A stretch of 64,000 nt of DNA from PLA3 sp964592235 (lineage in GTDB: Bacteria > Planctomycetota > Phycisphaerae > UBA1845 > UTPLA1). A program made the translations under genes and the position numbers. The notes beneath the pieces are model-generated. The model was not told the DNA's origin. It made no database searches and was given only the letters and a program-made list of their open reading frames with translations. Each line of letters begins with the position of its first letter. Positions within the stretch are counted from its first letter, which is position 1. This document shows positions 17,379 to 26,396 of this stretch, one piece after another. Location: the NCBI GenBank assembly GCA_964592235.1, contig CAZQCF010000017.1, positions 18,035 to 82,034 of the forward strand, read 5' to 3'.

Positions 17379-17829
17379 GATCGTGCGCCCTCTCGGATGT
17401 GCATTGTAACAAATCGCTGCCGCAGGAAGCGGCAAGGCAGAATGGGGAAAAAATAGCAGGTCCTTCCGGGTTTGTCGTGGGTGAATCAGGCATGTAGAGG
17501 GTTCCGGACGCCTCTTGGCTTGTGAATTCCGCCGCGTGCGGGAGAAAGAGAAGACAGGCCATGAAGAAAGGGAAAAGCGTAACCTGTTGACGGAGCTTGG
17601 CTTGCTGAGTTTCTCTTTCCTTCATGGCTGCCTTTTGACTTGATTCCTGGGGCTGAGAAATACTCCGAGGCACCGAGCCGACCCACGGAGAACCCGGAAG
17701 GACCAAATAGCAAAGGAGGGGGCTTGGCCGTGCGCCTGGGCCTGAGAGATGCCGCATGTATACGCCGGGAGGGTCACGCCGTTGACCCCAAACCAAAGGC
17801 AAGACGTCGATTTTTCGGAGGAGACACGC
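17379..17829. other. structured intergenic region, possible leader RNA
   Basis: This 451-bp divergent gap has no convincing gene. It holds a long imperfect hairpin at 17558-17628 whose outer 9 bp are perfect (GCCATGAAG / CTTCATGGC), with further A/T and G-T pairs inside. Two related segments containing CTGGG then CTGAGA lie between 17648 and 17745, and several GC-rich inverted repeats lie close to the downstream start. The 5' leader of the gene at 17830 is therefore likely long and folded. The CTGAGA boxes recall the THI box, but the TPP-sensing 3' half is missing. Confidence 0.4.
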
Positions 17830-19788
17830 ATGCACACGCATCGATGTGGACTGATGGCCGCAATCGTATTCTCGCTTTACCTATTTCAACAGCCCGCGCT
17901 AGGACAGTTCGTGGTCAAGTACCAGACTGATTTCTCGACCGATCCCGGCTGGGCGACGGACCAGTCACAGAACTATTACTGGGATTCCGACGCCCAAGCC
18001 TACCACGCGACTACACTGAATTGCCAGCCGGGCCTTGGGCCAACCCGCTATGCGTACACGCAGATCGATTATCAGGGCGGCTCGCTTCGTCTGGAGTTTG
18101 ACATTAACCCTCAAACGCTTGGGTGGTCCGCCGGCGTCGCGTTTGGTTTGTTTGATTCAAACTTACAAATCGCCACGAGTCCGAATTCTGGGTCTCCGGA
18201 TCCCCATTACATTCACATTCACCCCGCTCGATCCGATGGTGGCTTATCAATGCCTCTATATGTCCGCGGACTCAACGGCGTAGCGCACTATGAGCACATC
18301 GGCTGGAATCTGTATTCGGAGAGCACGTGGTACCGCTGCGTTGTCACTTACGACGTTCACGCAGACACGGCGAACTTCGTCGTGACTGAACGCGATTCTG
18401 GAACTCCAGTCGGAAACGCGGTGGTTTCAGGGATCGGAGGGCTGCCCGGTAATCTTGACTTTCTTGGCTTCGCCCGCGATCCGGTCGGGGATTGCTGTCC
18501 ACCGTTCGGCTCCGGTTGTTCTGGGTATAACGCCAACGCGAGCGCGACCGCATTACTGGACAATGTCGTGGTCCAAGAGGAACTGATTTGCAAAGAACCT
18601 ACGTCCAGGGTAGGCGTGCTGGACCGCGAGCCCTGGGCGCATTGGCCATCCGTACTTCGTAATGGCTCTATCTATCACATGTGGTACAGTACGGTGTTTA
18701 ACGGTGCGAATTCGGGTATCTTCCACGCTACATCAACGGACGGGGTGCATTGGCAAGACGACGGAGTCGTCATGACACCGACCGAAGGATGGGAAGGCGT
18801 ACACGTCTACAAGGGTTCGGTGATTCACCGAGACGGCGAGTACAAGATGTGGTACTCAGCGTATTACAACATTGGCTTTGCGACATCATCGGACGGCATA
18901 TCGTGGACGAAACATCCTTCTAGCCCGGTACTTCCCGCCGATGGACCATGGGACAGTTGGGTAACTCGCGTCGGATCGGTGCTTTGGGATGAAAACGCCC
19001 AGCAGTACAAAATGTGGTACACGGGCGGAAGTGGTTGGTTCAACACACTACAGGTTGGCTATGCAACCTCCGCCGATGGCGTCAACTGGGTCCGACAAGC
19101 AGCCCCTGTGTTCGTGTTTGGCGATACTACGGAATGGACCAACAACGAAGTTAACGTGGTTCGGAACGGCGGCTTGTATGAGATGTATTTCTCATCGTCG
19201 ACCGGCGATATTCGCCTAGCCACGTCACTCGATGGAATTGCATGGCAATTGGCGGATTGTGCGCCCGTACTGGCCCCTTCCGGAACGGAATGGGATGGAG
19301 ATCTAGTGCAGCACGCTTCGGTGCTCATTGATGATGAATGTGGACTCCGAATGTGGTACATCGGCTGGAAGGAAGATGGCACTAACGCCATGGTTGGGCT
19401 GGCCAGCTTCACACCAGATGTTGATCAGGATGGTGCGCCGGATGCTTGTGACGGCTGCCCCAACGACCCCAACAAGACCGAGCCCGGCCTTTGCGGCTGC
19501 GGCGTGCCGGATACAGACTCGGATGGCGACGGCGTCGCTGATTGCGTCGATAACTGCCCGGCCATCGCCAACCCCGACCAAGCCGATCTCGATAGCGACG
19601 GCCTCGGGGATGCCTGCGACCCCGATCGCGACGGCGACGGCGTGCCGAACGATGAAGACGCTTGTCCCGACAATCGCCCAGGTCTGCCGGTCGGTTGCGA
19701 TGGCCGGCCGCTGCGGGATTGCAACGGCGACTGCAACGTTGACGGCCTGGACTTGCAGTGCATCGTGAACGAGTTGCTCGGCGTGTAG
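17830..19788 (+). CDS. secreted beta-propeller protein with TSP3 repeats and half-dockerin
   Basis: 652 residues. The signal peptide (1-26, ending LGQ) starts at ATG 17830 behind GGAGGAG. Residues about 30-235 form a lectin/LamG-like beta domain. Residues about 255-530 contain four or five repeats of KMWYS...ATSxDGxxW, the pattern of five-bladed GH43/GH32-type propellers; no catalytic acid can be assigned with confidence. Then come thrombospondin type 3 calcium-binding repeats (DTDSDGDGVADCVDNCP, DLDSDGLGDACD, DRDGDGVPNDEDACP). The C-terminus DCNGDCNVDGLDLQCIVNELLG is a single dockerin-like calcium loop. Probably carbohydrate binding at the cell surface. Confidence 0.85.
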   Translation: MHTHRCGLMAAIVFSLYLFQQPALGQFVVKYQTDFSTDPGWATDQSQNYYWDSDAQAYHATTLNCQPGLGPTRYAYTQIDYQGGSLRLEFDINPQTLGWSAGVAFGLFDSNLQIATSPNSGSPDPHYIHIHPARSDGGLSMPLYVRGLNGVAHYEHIGWNLYSESTWYRCVVTYDVHADTANFVVTERDSGTPVGNAVVSGIGGLPGNLDFLGFARDPVGDCCPPFGSGCSGYNANASATALLDNVVVQEELICKEPTSRVGVLDREPWAHWPSVLRNGSIYHMWYSTVFNGANSGIFHATSTDGVHWQDDGVVMTPTEGWEGVHVYKGSVIHRDGEYKMWYSAYYNIGFATSSDGISWTKHPSSPVLPADGPWDSWVTRVGSVLWDENAQQYKMWYTGGSGWFNTLQVGYATSADGVNWVRQAAPVFVFGDTTEWTNNEVNVVRNGGLYEMYFSSSTGDIRLATSLDGIAWQLADCAPVLAPSGTEWDGDLVQHASVLIDDECGLRMWYIGWKEDGTNAMVGLASFTPDVDQDGAPDACDGCPNDPNKTEPGLCGCGVPDTDSDGDGVADCVDNCPAIANPDQADLDSDGLGDACDPDRDGDGVPNDEDACPDNRPGLPVGCDGRPLRDCNGDCNVDGLDLQCIVNELLGV

Positions 19789-19836
19789 CGAAACTAACTT
19801 CTCGGGCTTGAGAGAAAAGGTGGCCGGCGACGTGCG

Positions 19837-19870
19837 AAAGGGCGAGTCCTTTACAGGGCTTGCCCTTTTT
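19837..19870 (+). terminator. rho-independent terminator
   Basis: AAAGGGCGAGTCC (from 19837) pairs with GGGCTTGCCCTTT allowing G-U pairs, with a 6-nt loop and a T run to 19870. It ends the transcript of the secreted propeller protein. Confidence 0.75.
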
Positions 19871-20127
19871 GCATGCGCTGCGTGGCGGCCGCGTGGCCTT
19901 GTTCCCCCGTGCCCGCGGCCTCGTGTGCGCGCGGCGAGATAGGGGTCTCATGGCCACTGCTTGAAACGTGGCACCTGTGTGGGTGGCATAGATAAGGATT
20001 CGATCACCGCCATGAGCTCGCGGCGGCCCGGACAACACTTCTGCCGCATCACTGCGGCGGCTCGGATTCACCGTGCTGCGCGCCCTGTTTCTTGCCACCG
20101 CCCGCCGGCGTCCATAAACTTCCGTGC
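19871..20127. other. leader region upstream of gcvT
   Basis: Together with the terminator before it, this makes a 339-bp gene-free stretch (19789-20127). I looked for a glycine riboswitch before the glycine cleavage operon and found no recognisable aptamer core. It probably holds the gcvTHP promoter, but no clear -35/-10 pair stands out. Confidence 0.35.
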
Positions 20128-21267
20128 ATGCACGAAACATCCCCAGGAAACGCATCGGCCGGTTCGACCCAGCGAAAGCCCCTGCGGACCCCCCTGTACG
20201 ACACGCACAAATCCCTCGGCGCCCGGCTGATTGACTTCGGCGGGTGGGAGATGCCCGTCATGTATCGCGGCATTGTCGAGGAGCACGTTCACACCCGCAC
20301 GGCCAGCAGCATTTTTGACGTCTCCCATATGGGCCGGCTGTACCTGACCGGCAAGGATGCCGAGGCGTTGCTTCAGCACGTCTGCACGCGAAACGTCGGC
20401 AAGCTGAAGGTCGGCCGCAGCGGATACAGCCATGTCTGCAACGAGGCCGGCGGCATCCTCGATGACGTGATCGTCTCGCGGTATGAAGACAAATGGCTGA
20501 TGGTGTGCAACGCGGGCAATCGCGAGAAGATCGTCGCGCACCTGAAGCAGCACATGACCGGGCGCGACGTAAAGCTGGACGATCAGACGACGGCGTCGGT
20601 GATGTTCGCGGTGCAGGGGCCGGCGACGATGGACCTGTTCAAGAAGCACATGCCGTTCAAGGTGGACGACATGGGGCGATACGGCTTCATCAGCGGCTCG
20701 TACATGGGGCAGAAGTACAGCATCTTCCGCAGCGGGTACACCGGCGAGGATGGGCTGGAGGTCGTGCTCGGCGCGGGGCTGGGCGTCCTGGCTTGGGATT
20801 TTCTGACGAAGGACGGCGGGGCCGATCGGGTGACGGTGCGACCCGCCGGGCTGGGCGCGCGGGACACGCTGCGCCTCGAAGCGGGGATGCCGCTCTATGG
20901 GCACGAGTTGAACGAGCAGATTGATCCACTGTCGGCAGGGTGCGGCTGGTGCGTGGATTTGGAGAAGGAGTTCATCGGCGCGGCGGCGCTGCGGAAGATC
21001 GCCGCCGACGGGCCGCGGCGGAAGATCACGGGGCTGGTGCTGGAGGGTCGGCGCATCGCGCGGCAGGGGTCGAAGGTGCTGGTGGGCGATGCCGAAGCGG
21101 GCGAGGTGACCAGCGGCACGTTCAGCCCGACGCTGGAGAAGTCAATTGCGATGGCGTACGTCGATTCGGCCGCGCTGACAAACGGCGCGGCGCTGTGCGT
21201 CGATGTGCGCGGCGAGCACATCGGGGCGACGGTCGTGGCGCTGCCGTTCTACAAGCGTGCGATGTAG
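20128..21267 (+). CDS. gcvT: glycine cleavage system T protein (aminomethyltransferase)
   Basis: 379 residues. Transfers the methylene carbon from the aminomethyl-lipoyl H protein to tetrahydrofolate and releases ammonia. Family motifs: TPLYDTHKSLGARLIDFGGWEMPVMY near the N-terminus, SIFDVSHMGRL, GGILDDVIVSR with the conserved catalytic Asp, FRSGYTGEDGLE, GLGARDTLRLEAGMPLYGHE, and a C-terminal barrel with VTSGTFSPTLEKSIAMAYV. ATG at 20128 gives about 20 non-conserved residues before the fold. First gene of gcvT-gcvH-gcvP, 62 bp ahead of gcvH. Confidence 0.96.
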   Translation: MHETSPGNASAGSTQRKPLRTPLYDTHKSLGARLIDFGGWEMPVMYRGIVEEHVHTRTASSIFDVSHMGRLYLTGKDAEALLQHVCTRNVGKLKVGRSGYSHVCNEAGGILDDVIVSRYEDKWLMVCNAGNREKIVAHLKQHMTGRDVKLDDQTTASVMFAVQGPATMDLFKKHMPFKVDDMGRYGFISGSYMGQKYSIFRSGYTGEDGLEVVLGAGLGVLAWDFLTKDGGADRVTVRPAGLGARDTLRLEAGMPLYGHELNEQIDPLSAGCGWCVDLEKEFIGAAALRKIAADGPRRKITGLVLEGRRIARQGSKVLVGDAEAGEVTSGTFSPTLEKSIAMAYVDSAALTNGAALCVDVRGEHIGATVVALPFYKRAM

Positions 21268-21274
21268 GAATCAT

Positions 21275-21291
21275 GGTGGGCCGTGCCCACC
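21275..21291. repeat. GGTGGGC-N3-GCCCACC palindrome
   Basis: Second copy of the palindrome also found at 2873-2889, here in the 62-bp gap between gcvT and gcvH. Perfect 7-bp arms with loop CGT. As it sits inside an operon with no T run, it is more likely a REP-like repeat or mRNA-stabilising hairpin than a terminator. Confidence 0.55.
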
Positions 21292-21329
21292 TTGCGCGAT
21301 TGCATTTTGAAGGACGTGGAGTGTTCACC

Positions 21330-21707
21330 ATGAGCGTACCATCAGACCGGCGATATCTTTCCTCTCACGAGTGGCATAAGCTGGACGGAGACATTTGCAC
21401 CATCGGCATCACGAAGTTCGCGGCTGATGAGCTGACGGACATCACGTACGTCTCGCTGCCGAAGGTCGGCGCGGCGGTGACAGCCGGCAAACCCTTTGGC
21501 GAGGTGGAAAGCGTCAAGGCGACGAGCGATCTGTACGCCGGCGTCAGCGGCACCGTGGCCGAAGTGAACGCGAAGTTGAACGATTCGCCGGAGCTGGTGA
21601 ACAACGATTCGTTCGACGGCGGCTGGATGATCAAGGTAAAGGTGTCCGACGCGGCCCAGCACGCGGCGCTGCTCTCGGCGGGGGATTACGAGAAGCAGTT
21701 GGGGTAG
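21330..21707 (+). CDS. gcvH: glycine cleavage system H protein
   Basis: 125 residues, standard length. Lipoyl carrier protein that shuttles the aminomethyl group between P, T and L proteins. The lipoylation site is Lys63 in GEVESVKATSD; the N-terminal SSHEWHKLDGD and C-terminal SFDGGWMIKVKVSD are typical. ATG at 21330 has GGAG about 9 nt upstream. A longer in-frame opening upstream is only an overlap with gcvT in another frame. The lipoamide dehydrogenase (L protein) gene is not in this window. Confidence 0.96.
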   Translation: MSVPSDRRYLSSHEWHKLDGDICTIGITKFAADELTDITYVSLPKVGAAVTAGKPFGEVESVKATSDLYAGVSGTVAEVNAKLNDSPELVNNDSFDGGWMIKVKVSDAAQHAALLSAGDYEKQLG

Positions 21708-21830
21708 CGTGGGCGCCGCCTGTCCCCCGTTGAGATTGCCAATTCTCTCCCGTTGCCCGACGATATTCGGATGACTAGAACATCCGCGTCGTCGCGGCCG
21801 CAGAATGCCGCAGGGGAGAAGCCCGCATCC

Positions 21831-24791
21831 ATGTCATCGTCGTCCAGTTCATCCGGCGCGACCGACCCTGGTTCGCGCTCGCACGAAGCCGAATCGATTG
21901 ATCCCGCCGCCACGTTTGTCCCGCGTCATCTCGGGCCGCGCGACCACGACATCGCGGAGATGCTCGTCGTCGTCGGCTGCGCCTCGCTGGATGCACTAAG
22001 CGACGAGACGGTGCCCGCAGACATCCGGCTGAAGAAACCCCTGGCCATTGGTCCGTCGCGCAGCGAGACAGACGTCTTGCGCGAGCTGGCCGGCCACGCC
22101 GCGCAGAATCGCGTGATGCGATCGATGATCGGAATGGGCTACTATGATTGCATTACACCGCCCGTCATTCTCCGCAACATCCTCGAAAATCCCGGCTGGT
22201 ACACGCAATACACACCGTACCAGGCCGAGATCTCCCAGGGCCGTCTCGAAGCGCTGTTGAACTTTCAAACAATGGTCGCCGACCTGACGGGCTTGCCGCT
22301 GGCCAATGCGTCGCTGCTCGACGAGGCGACGGCCGCCGCCGAAGCGATGCACATGTGCCATTCCATCGTGACTGGATCGAATGAGCGGAACGTCTTTTTT
22401 GTCGCGGCGGACTGCCATCCGCAGACGATCGCCGTCGTGAAGACCCGGGCGCAACCGCTGGGGATCGAGGTCGCAACCGGCGACCCGGCCGAGCTGCTTC
22501 GGTCGAAGGATGCCGCCCGGATGAAATCCCTGTTCGGGCTGTTGCTGCAATACCCGACGACGGACGGGCGAATCGAGGATTACCGCGGTTTGACGGCCTG
22601 GGCGCATGAATTCGGCGTGCCGGTGGCGGCGGCGACGGACCTGCTGGCGTGTGCGTTGCTCGTCCCGCCCGGCGAGTGGGGCGCGGATATCGCGTTTGGC
22701 TCGGCGCAGCGTTTGGGCGTGCCGATGGGCCTGGGCGGGCCGCACGCGGCGTTCCTCGCCACGAAAGATGAATACAAGCGTCTCATTCCCGGCCGCATCA
22801 TCGGCGTGTCGAAGGATGCCCGCGGCCGGCCGGCGTACCGGCTGGCGATCCAGACGCGCGAGCAGCACATCCGCCGCGAGAAGGCGACGAGCAACATCTG
22901 CACGGCCCAGGCGCTCCTTGCGATCGTGGCCAGCATGTACGCGGTCTATCACGGCCCGGCGGGGTTGAAGCGAATCGCGGAGGGGATTCACCGTCGTGCT
23001 GCTCGATTGCGCGAGCAACTCGCATCGCTGGGTTTCTGCCTGCCGGCGAATCGGTTTTTCGACACGATCACAGTTCATCTCGACGAGCAGAGTTATTTCG
23101 TCGGCGCGCCGGCAACGCTCGTGGATGCCGCCGCGAAGGCCGGATTCAACATCCGTGCGACGAGCGAGGTTGAGGTATCCGTTTCCGTGGACGAGGCAAC
23201 GACCGAGGGCGATCTCAATCGCCTGGTCGAAGCGCTCGGGTCGTTGGTGAAGTCGGCCTCCCGCGGCGGTTCGGTTCATCCGTACAAGGCAGCGCCTGCC
23301 GACCTGCCGCGGCGCACGTCGACGTACCTCTCGCACCCGGTGTTCAATACCTATCACAGCGAAACCGAGATGCTGCGCTACATGAAGCGGTTGGAGAATC
23401 GCGATCTCTCGCTGGCTCACGCGATGATCCCGCTCGGCTCCTGCACGATGAAGCTCAATGCGACGTGTGAGATGATCCCCGTGACCTGGCCGTCTATCGC
23501 CGCGATTCATCCCTTCGCGCCCGCCGATCAATGGACGGGCTACCAGGCCGTCTTCACGCAACTCGAGCGCTGGCTGGCCGAGATCACGGGCTTCGCGAAG
23601 GTCTCGCTGCAACCCAACGCCGGCTCACAGGGTGAGTACACCGGGCTGCTGGTCATCCGGGCGTATCATCAGGAGCGCGGCCAGGCTCATCGCGACGTCT
23701 GTCTCATACCAGATTCGGCCCACGGCACCAACCCGGCCAGCGCGGTCGTCGCCGGATTCACCGTCGTGCCGGTCGCCTGCGACGATGCGGGCAACATCGA
23801 CGTGGCCGATCTGCGCACCAAGGCCGCCGAGCACAGGCACCGCCTCGGGGCGCTAATGGTGACCTACCCGTCCACCCACGGCGTTTTCGAAACCGCCATC
23901 CGCGAAATCTGCGACATCGTTCATCGGCACGGCGGGCTCGTCTACATGGACGGCGCAAACATGAACGCCCAAGTCGGTCTCTGCCGCCCCGGTGACATCG
24001 GCGCCGACGTCTGCCATCTGAACCTGCACAAGACATTCTGCATTCCGCACGGTGGCGGAGGGCCTGGGATGGGCCCCATCGGCGTCACGGCTGGGCTCGC
24101 ACCGTTTCTCCCCGGGCATCCGGTCATCCGGCCCGCCACGGCGGGGGAGAAGGCCGTCGGCGCGGTGTCGGCCGCTCCGTACGGCAGCCCGTCGATCCTG
24201 CCGATTTCGTGGGTCTACATCGCGGCGATGGGCGGGGAGGGTCTAAAGCGGGCGACGCAGGTCGCCATTCTGAATGCCAATTACATGGCACGGCGACTGG
24301 AGAAGCACTTCACCGTCCTTTACCGCGGCAACAACGGGCGCGTCGCGCACGAGTTCATTCTTGACTGCCGCCCGTTTGAAAAGAGCGCGGGAATCAAGGT
24401 CGAGGACATCGCCAAGCGCCTGATCGATTTCGGCTTCCATGCTCCGACCATGTCCTTCCCCGTCCCCGGCACGCTCATGATCGAGCCGACCGAGAGTGAA
24501 TCACGCGAAGAACTGGACCGCTTCTGCGATGCCATGATCGCCATTCGCGAAGAGATTCGCGCGATCGAGAACGGCGCCATGCCGCGCGACGACAACCCGC
24601 TCAAAGGCGCACCCCATGCGGCCGAGGACGTTGCTCGAGACGACTGGCCGCACATGTATTCACGCGAGCAGGCGGCCTACCCATTGTCGTGGGTGCGGGA
24701 CCATAAGTTCTGGCCGGCCGTGGGGCGCATCGACAATGCTTACGGCGACCGGAATCTGTTCTGCACCTGCCCGCCCGTTGCCGGGCATTAG
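21831..24791 (+). CDS. gcvP: glycine dehydrogenase (decarboxylating), single-chain P protein
   Basis: 986 residues, the fused form of P protein; many bacteria split it into GcvPA and GcvPB. PLP-dependent decarboxylation of glycine onto the lipoyl arm of H protein. Seen: FVPRHLGPRDHDIAEML at the fold start, EMLRYMKRLENRDLSL and MIPLGSCTMKLNAT in the second half, and the PLP lysine in LNLHKTFCIPHGGGGPG (Lys734). ATG at 21831 follows AGGGGAG by 12 nt; an in-frame ATG at 21771 or TTG at 21753 would add 20-26 Ser-rich residues. Third gene of the gcv operon. Confidence 0.95.
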   Translation: MSSSSSSSGATDPGSRSHEAESIDPAATFVPRHLGPRDHDIAEMLVVVGCASLDALSDETVPADIRLKKPLAIGPSRSETDVLRELAGHAAQNRVMRSMIGMGYYDCITPPVILRNILENPGWYTQYTPYQAEISQGRLEALLNFQTMVADLTGLPLANASLLDEATAAAEAMHMCHSIVTGSNERNVFFVAADCHPQTIAVVKTRAQPLGIEVATGDPAELLRSKDAARMKSLFGLLLQYPTTDGRIEDYRGLTAWAHEFGVPVAAATDLLACALLVPPGEWGADIAFGSAQRLGVPMGLGGPHAAFLATKDEYKRLIPGRIIGVSKDARGRPAYRLAIQTREQHIRREKATSNICTAQALLAIVASMYAVYHGPAGLKRIAEGIHRRAARLREQLASLGFCLPANRFFDTITVHLDEQSYFVGAPATLVDAAAKAGFNIRATSEVEVSVSVDEATTEGDLNRLVEALGSLVKSASRGGSVHPYKAAPADLPRRTSTYLSHPVFNTYHSETEMLRYMKRLENRDLSLAHAMIPLGSCTMKLNATCEMIPVTWPSIAAIHPFAPADQWTGYQAVFTQLERWLAEITGFAKVSLQPNAGSQGEYTGLLVIRAYHQERGQAHRDVCLIPDSAHGTNPASAVVAGFTVVPVACDDAGNIDVADLRTKAAEHRHRLGALMVTYPSTHGVFETAIREICDIVHRHGGLVYMDGANMNAQVGLCRPGDIGADVCHLNLHKTFCIPHGGGGPGMGPIGVTAGLAPFLPGHPVIRPATAGEKAVGAVSAAPYGSPSILPISWVYIAAMGGEGLKRATQVAILNANYMARRLEKHFTVLYRGNNGRVAHEFILDCRPFEKSAGIKVEDIAKRLIDFGFHAPTMSFPVPGTLMIEPTESESREELDRFCDAMIAIREEIRAIENGAMPRDDNPLKGAPHAAEDVARDDWPHMYSREQAAYPLSWVRDHKFWPAVGRIDNAYGDRNLFCTCPPVAGH

Positions 24792-24921
24792 ACGTGCAGA
24801 GGACAAGGTCATAAGCCGTGTTCTTGCAAACATTTCCGGCAGCGTCTTTGAGAGTCCATTCATGCCCGCTCGTCGTGCTTCGCAGTCTGAATGAACGATC
24901 GGCGGCGCACCCCTCTAAGCC

Positions 24922-24951
24922 TTGACATTACTCATTGTTTTACGTTAACAT
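24922..24951 (+). promoter_or_regulatory. sigma-70-type promoter of PEP-CTERM gene
   Basis: Perfect TTGACA at 24922-24927 and TTAACA or TAACAT (24945-24951) with a 17-18 bp spacer. Transcription would start about 60 bp before the ATG at 25018. This is the best promoter match in the window apart from mraZ. Confidence 0.65.
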
Positions 24952-25017
24952 CAGCGGTGTAATCCGGGTTGAGCGTCTCTTGCGCGAAGGCCCGGGTTGC
25001 GAAAGGAATGGACTGCA

Positions 25018-25908
25018 ATGAGAACTTTTCGAACCGTCATGCCGCTTGTTCTTGCCTTCGCAGCTCTTCTGTTCTGCACGGCGCCGATGCACGCACAGTT
25101 GCTGATGATGCCGGACTCAACTAACAACCGGCTGGTCACGTTCAGTGCTGTGGATGGCTCATTGGTCAACTCCAATGTGTTCGCGCTACCTGGTGGAACG
25201 CCGGTTCATGCGATGCTCGTCGGAACTGAAATCTGGATATCAGAGCAACTCGGAGATCGCGTTGTGCGATATGACCAGACCGGAACGATCCTCGGCCAAC
25301 TCGGCACGGCCGGTCTCGACAACGTTCGCGGCATGGGGCAGTTTGGCGGAAAGGTCTATGTCACCAGCACCGGCACCGCCAACGGCGCTCCGGGGAGACA
25401 AGTCCGAATGTACGACATAGCCGGCAATGACCTGGGCAACTTTTTGACGCCGGCCAGCTCGGGTTTTCACGTATTTCCGCACCAGGGAGGCCTGCTTGTT
25501 TCCTCGGACGCCGCGAATGACGACATCCACCGTTACGACTTGAGCGGCAATTCGCTCGGCGTGTTCCACAACAGCACCAGCCTGAACTTTGCCGAGCAGA
25601 TGGATTACAGCCTGGCCGGCGACATTCTCGTTGCCGCGTTCTCATCGAATCAAGTTGTCCGGCTCGACCCGAACACGGGAGCGATCCTCGGGACATTTGC
25701 CGCATCGGGAGCGCGTGGTGTGAAGCAGCTCGCGAACGGCAACATCATGTGGACCAACAGCGCCGGCGCTCACGTTTACAACGTCGGTACTGGCACGAGT
25801 TCCCAGGTTTATGCCGGTGGCGGCCGGTTCCTCGATGTCATTCCGGAGCCCGCCACCGCCAGCCTTTTGGCGCTCGCCGGATTCGCAATGATTCGTCGCC
25901 GGCGCTAA
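25018..25908 (+). CDS. secreted PEP-CTERM propeller-like protein
   Basis: 296 residues. Signal peptide 1-26 (ending MHAQ), then a repeated beta pattern typical of NHL/SMP-30-like propellers (VTFSAVDGSLV, VVRYDQTGTILG, IHRYDLSGNSLG, VVRLDPNTGAILG). The C-terminus is VIPEPATASLLALAGFAMIRRRR, a PEP-CTERM sorting signal: PEP box, hydrophobic helix, Arg cluster. Such proteins are cut and anchored or secreted by an exosortase; none is encoded here. ATG 25018 has AAGGAA about 13 nt upstream, and an earlier GTG/ATG at 24997 would merely lengthen the signal peptide. Ends with a strong terminator, so monocistronic. Confidence 0.85.
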   Translation: MRTFRTVMPLVLAFAALLFCTAPMHAQLLMMPDSTNNRLVTFSAVDGSLVNSNVFALPGGTPVHAMLVGTEIWISEQLGDRVVRYDQTGTILGQLGTAGLDNVRGMGQFGGKVYVTSTGTANGAPGRQVRMYDIAGNDLGNFLTPASSGFHVFPHQGGLLVSSDAANDDIHRYDLSGNSLGVFHNSTSLNFAEQMDYSLAGDILVAAFSSNQVVRLDPNTGAILGTFAASGARGVKQLANGNIMWTNSAGAHVYNVGTGTSSQVYAGGGRFLDVIPEPATASLLALAGFAMIRRRR

Positions 25909-25940
25909 CCGGCACGAGACGCGAAATGCTTGCACGACCA

Positions 25941-25968
25941 AGGCCCGGTTTCATCGCCGGGCCTTTTT
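25941..25968 (+). terminator. rho-independent terminator
   Basis: GGCCCGG (25942-25948) pairs with CCGGGCC (25957-25963), 8-nt loop, followed by TTTTT at 25964-25968. Ends the PEP-CTERM gene transcript. Confidence 0.88.
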
Positions 25969-26099
25969 CTTTTGTCGGGCGCAAATTGGGCCGATGGCGG
26001 ACCGGTATGGCCGCAGGAAGAAACCGGCGCACCGGCCGACTTGACGAGCGCCGTCGGCCGAATTACAAATAAGTGCTCGGTTCCGGATACCGGAACGTC

Positions 26100-26171
26100 G
26101 CGGGTGTAGCTCAGTGGTAGAGCGTCACGTTGCCAACGTGAATGTCGTGAGTTCGAATCTCATCACCCGCT
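26100..26171 (+). tRNA. tRNA-Gly (GCC)
   Basis: 72-nt cloverleaf. The acceptor arm GCGGGTG pairs with CACCCGC. The D arm is GCTC-AGTGGTA-GAGC. The anticodon arm TCACG-TTGCCAA-CGTGA has anticodon GCC. The T arm GTGAG-TTCGAAT-CTCAT contains the invariant TTCGA. The 3' CCA is not encoded. A hairpin with a T run follows at 26307. Confidence 0.97.
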
Positions 26172-26306
26172 TGGATTGAATAGTCGCCGCGGAATGCGGG
26201 CCCGTTCGATCTGCTGAGAATCAATAGCACCGCAGGGTACCGACCGTTTCACATGGTCAGGCGTTGGCTGCGGATGCGTGTGCCCCGGGGAGATCGACAC
26301 CAGAGA

Positions 26307-26342
26307 GTCGGTCGGGCGTCAAACGCCTGACCGGCTTTTTTT
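26307..26342 (+). terminator. rho-independent terminator after tRNA-Gly
   Basis: GTCGGTCGGGCGT (26307-26319) pairs with ACGCCTGACCGGC (26323-26335) with G-U wobbles and a 3-nt loop, followed by seven T residues (26336-26342). It separates the tRNA transcript from trigger factor. Confidence 0.8.
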
Positions 26343-26396
26343 GTTGCGCGGACGCGCGGGTGTGCTTCCCGGCGACCGGCAGACAGGAGGCGTGCG

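Noticed and set aside
17648..17745. TPP riboswitch (THI box) upstream of the secreted propeller gene
   Set aside because: CTGAGAAATACTC resembles the 5' THI box, but the 3' pyrophosphate-sensing half (CTGATCTGG-like and GCGTAGGGA-like segments) is missing and the downstream gene has no link to thiamine.
19871..20127. Glycine riboswitch before gcvT
   Set aside because: Position would fit, but no tandem aptamer core or conserved glycine-riboswitch sequence is visible.
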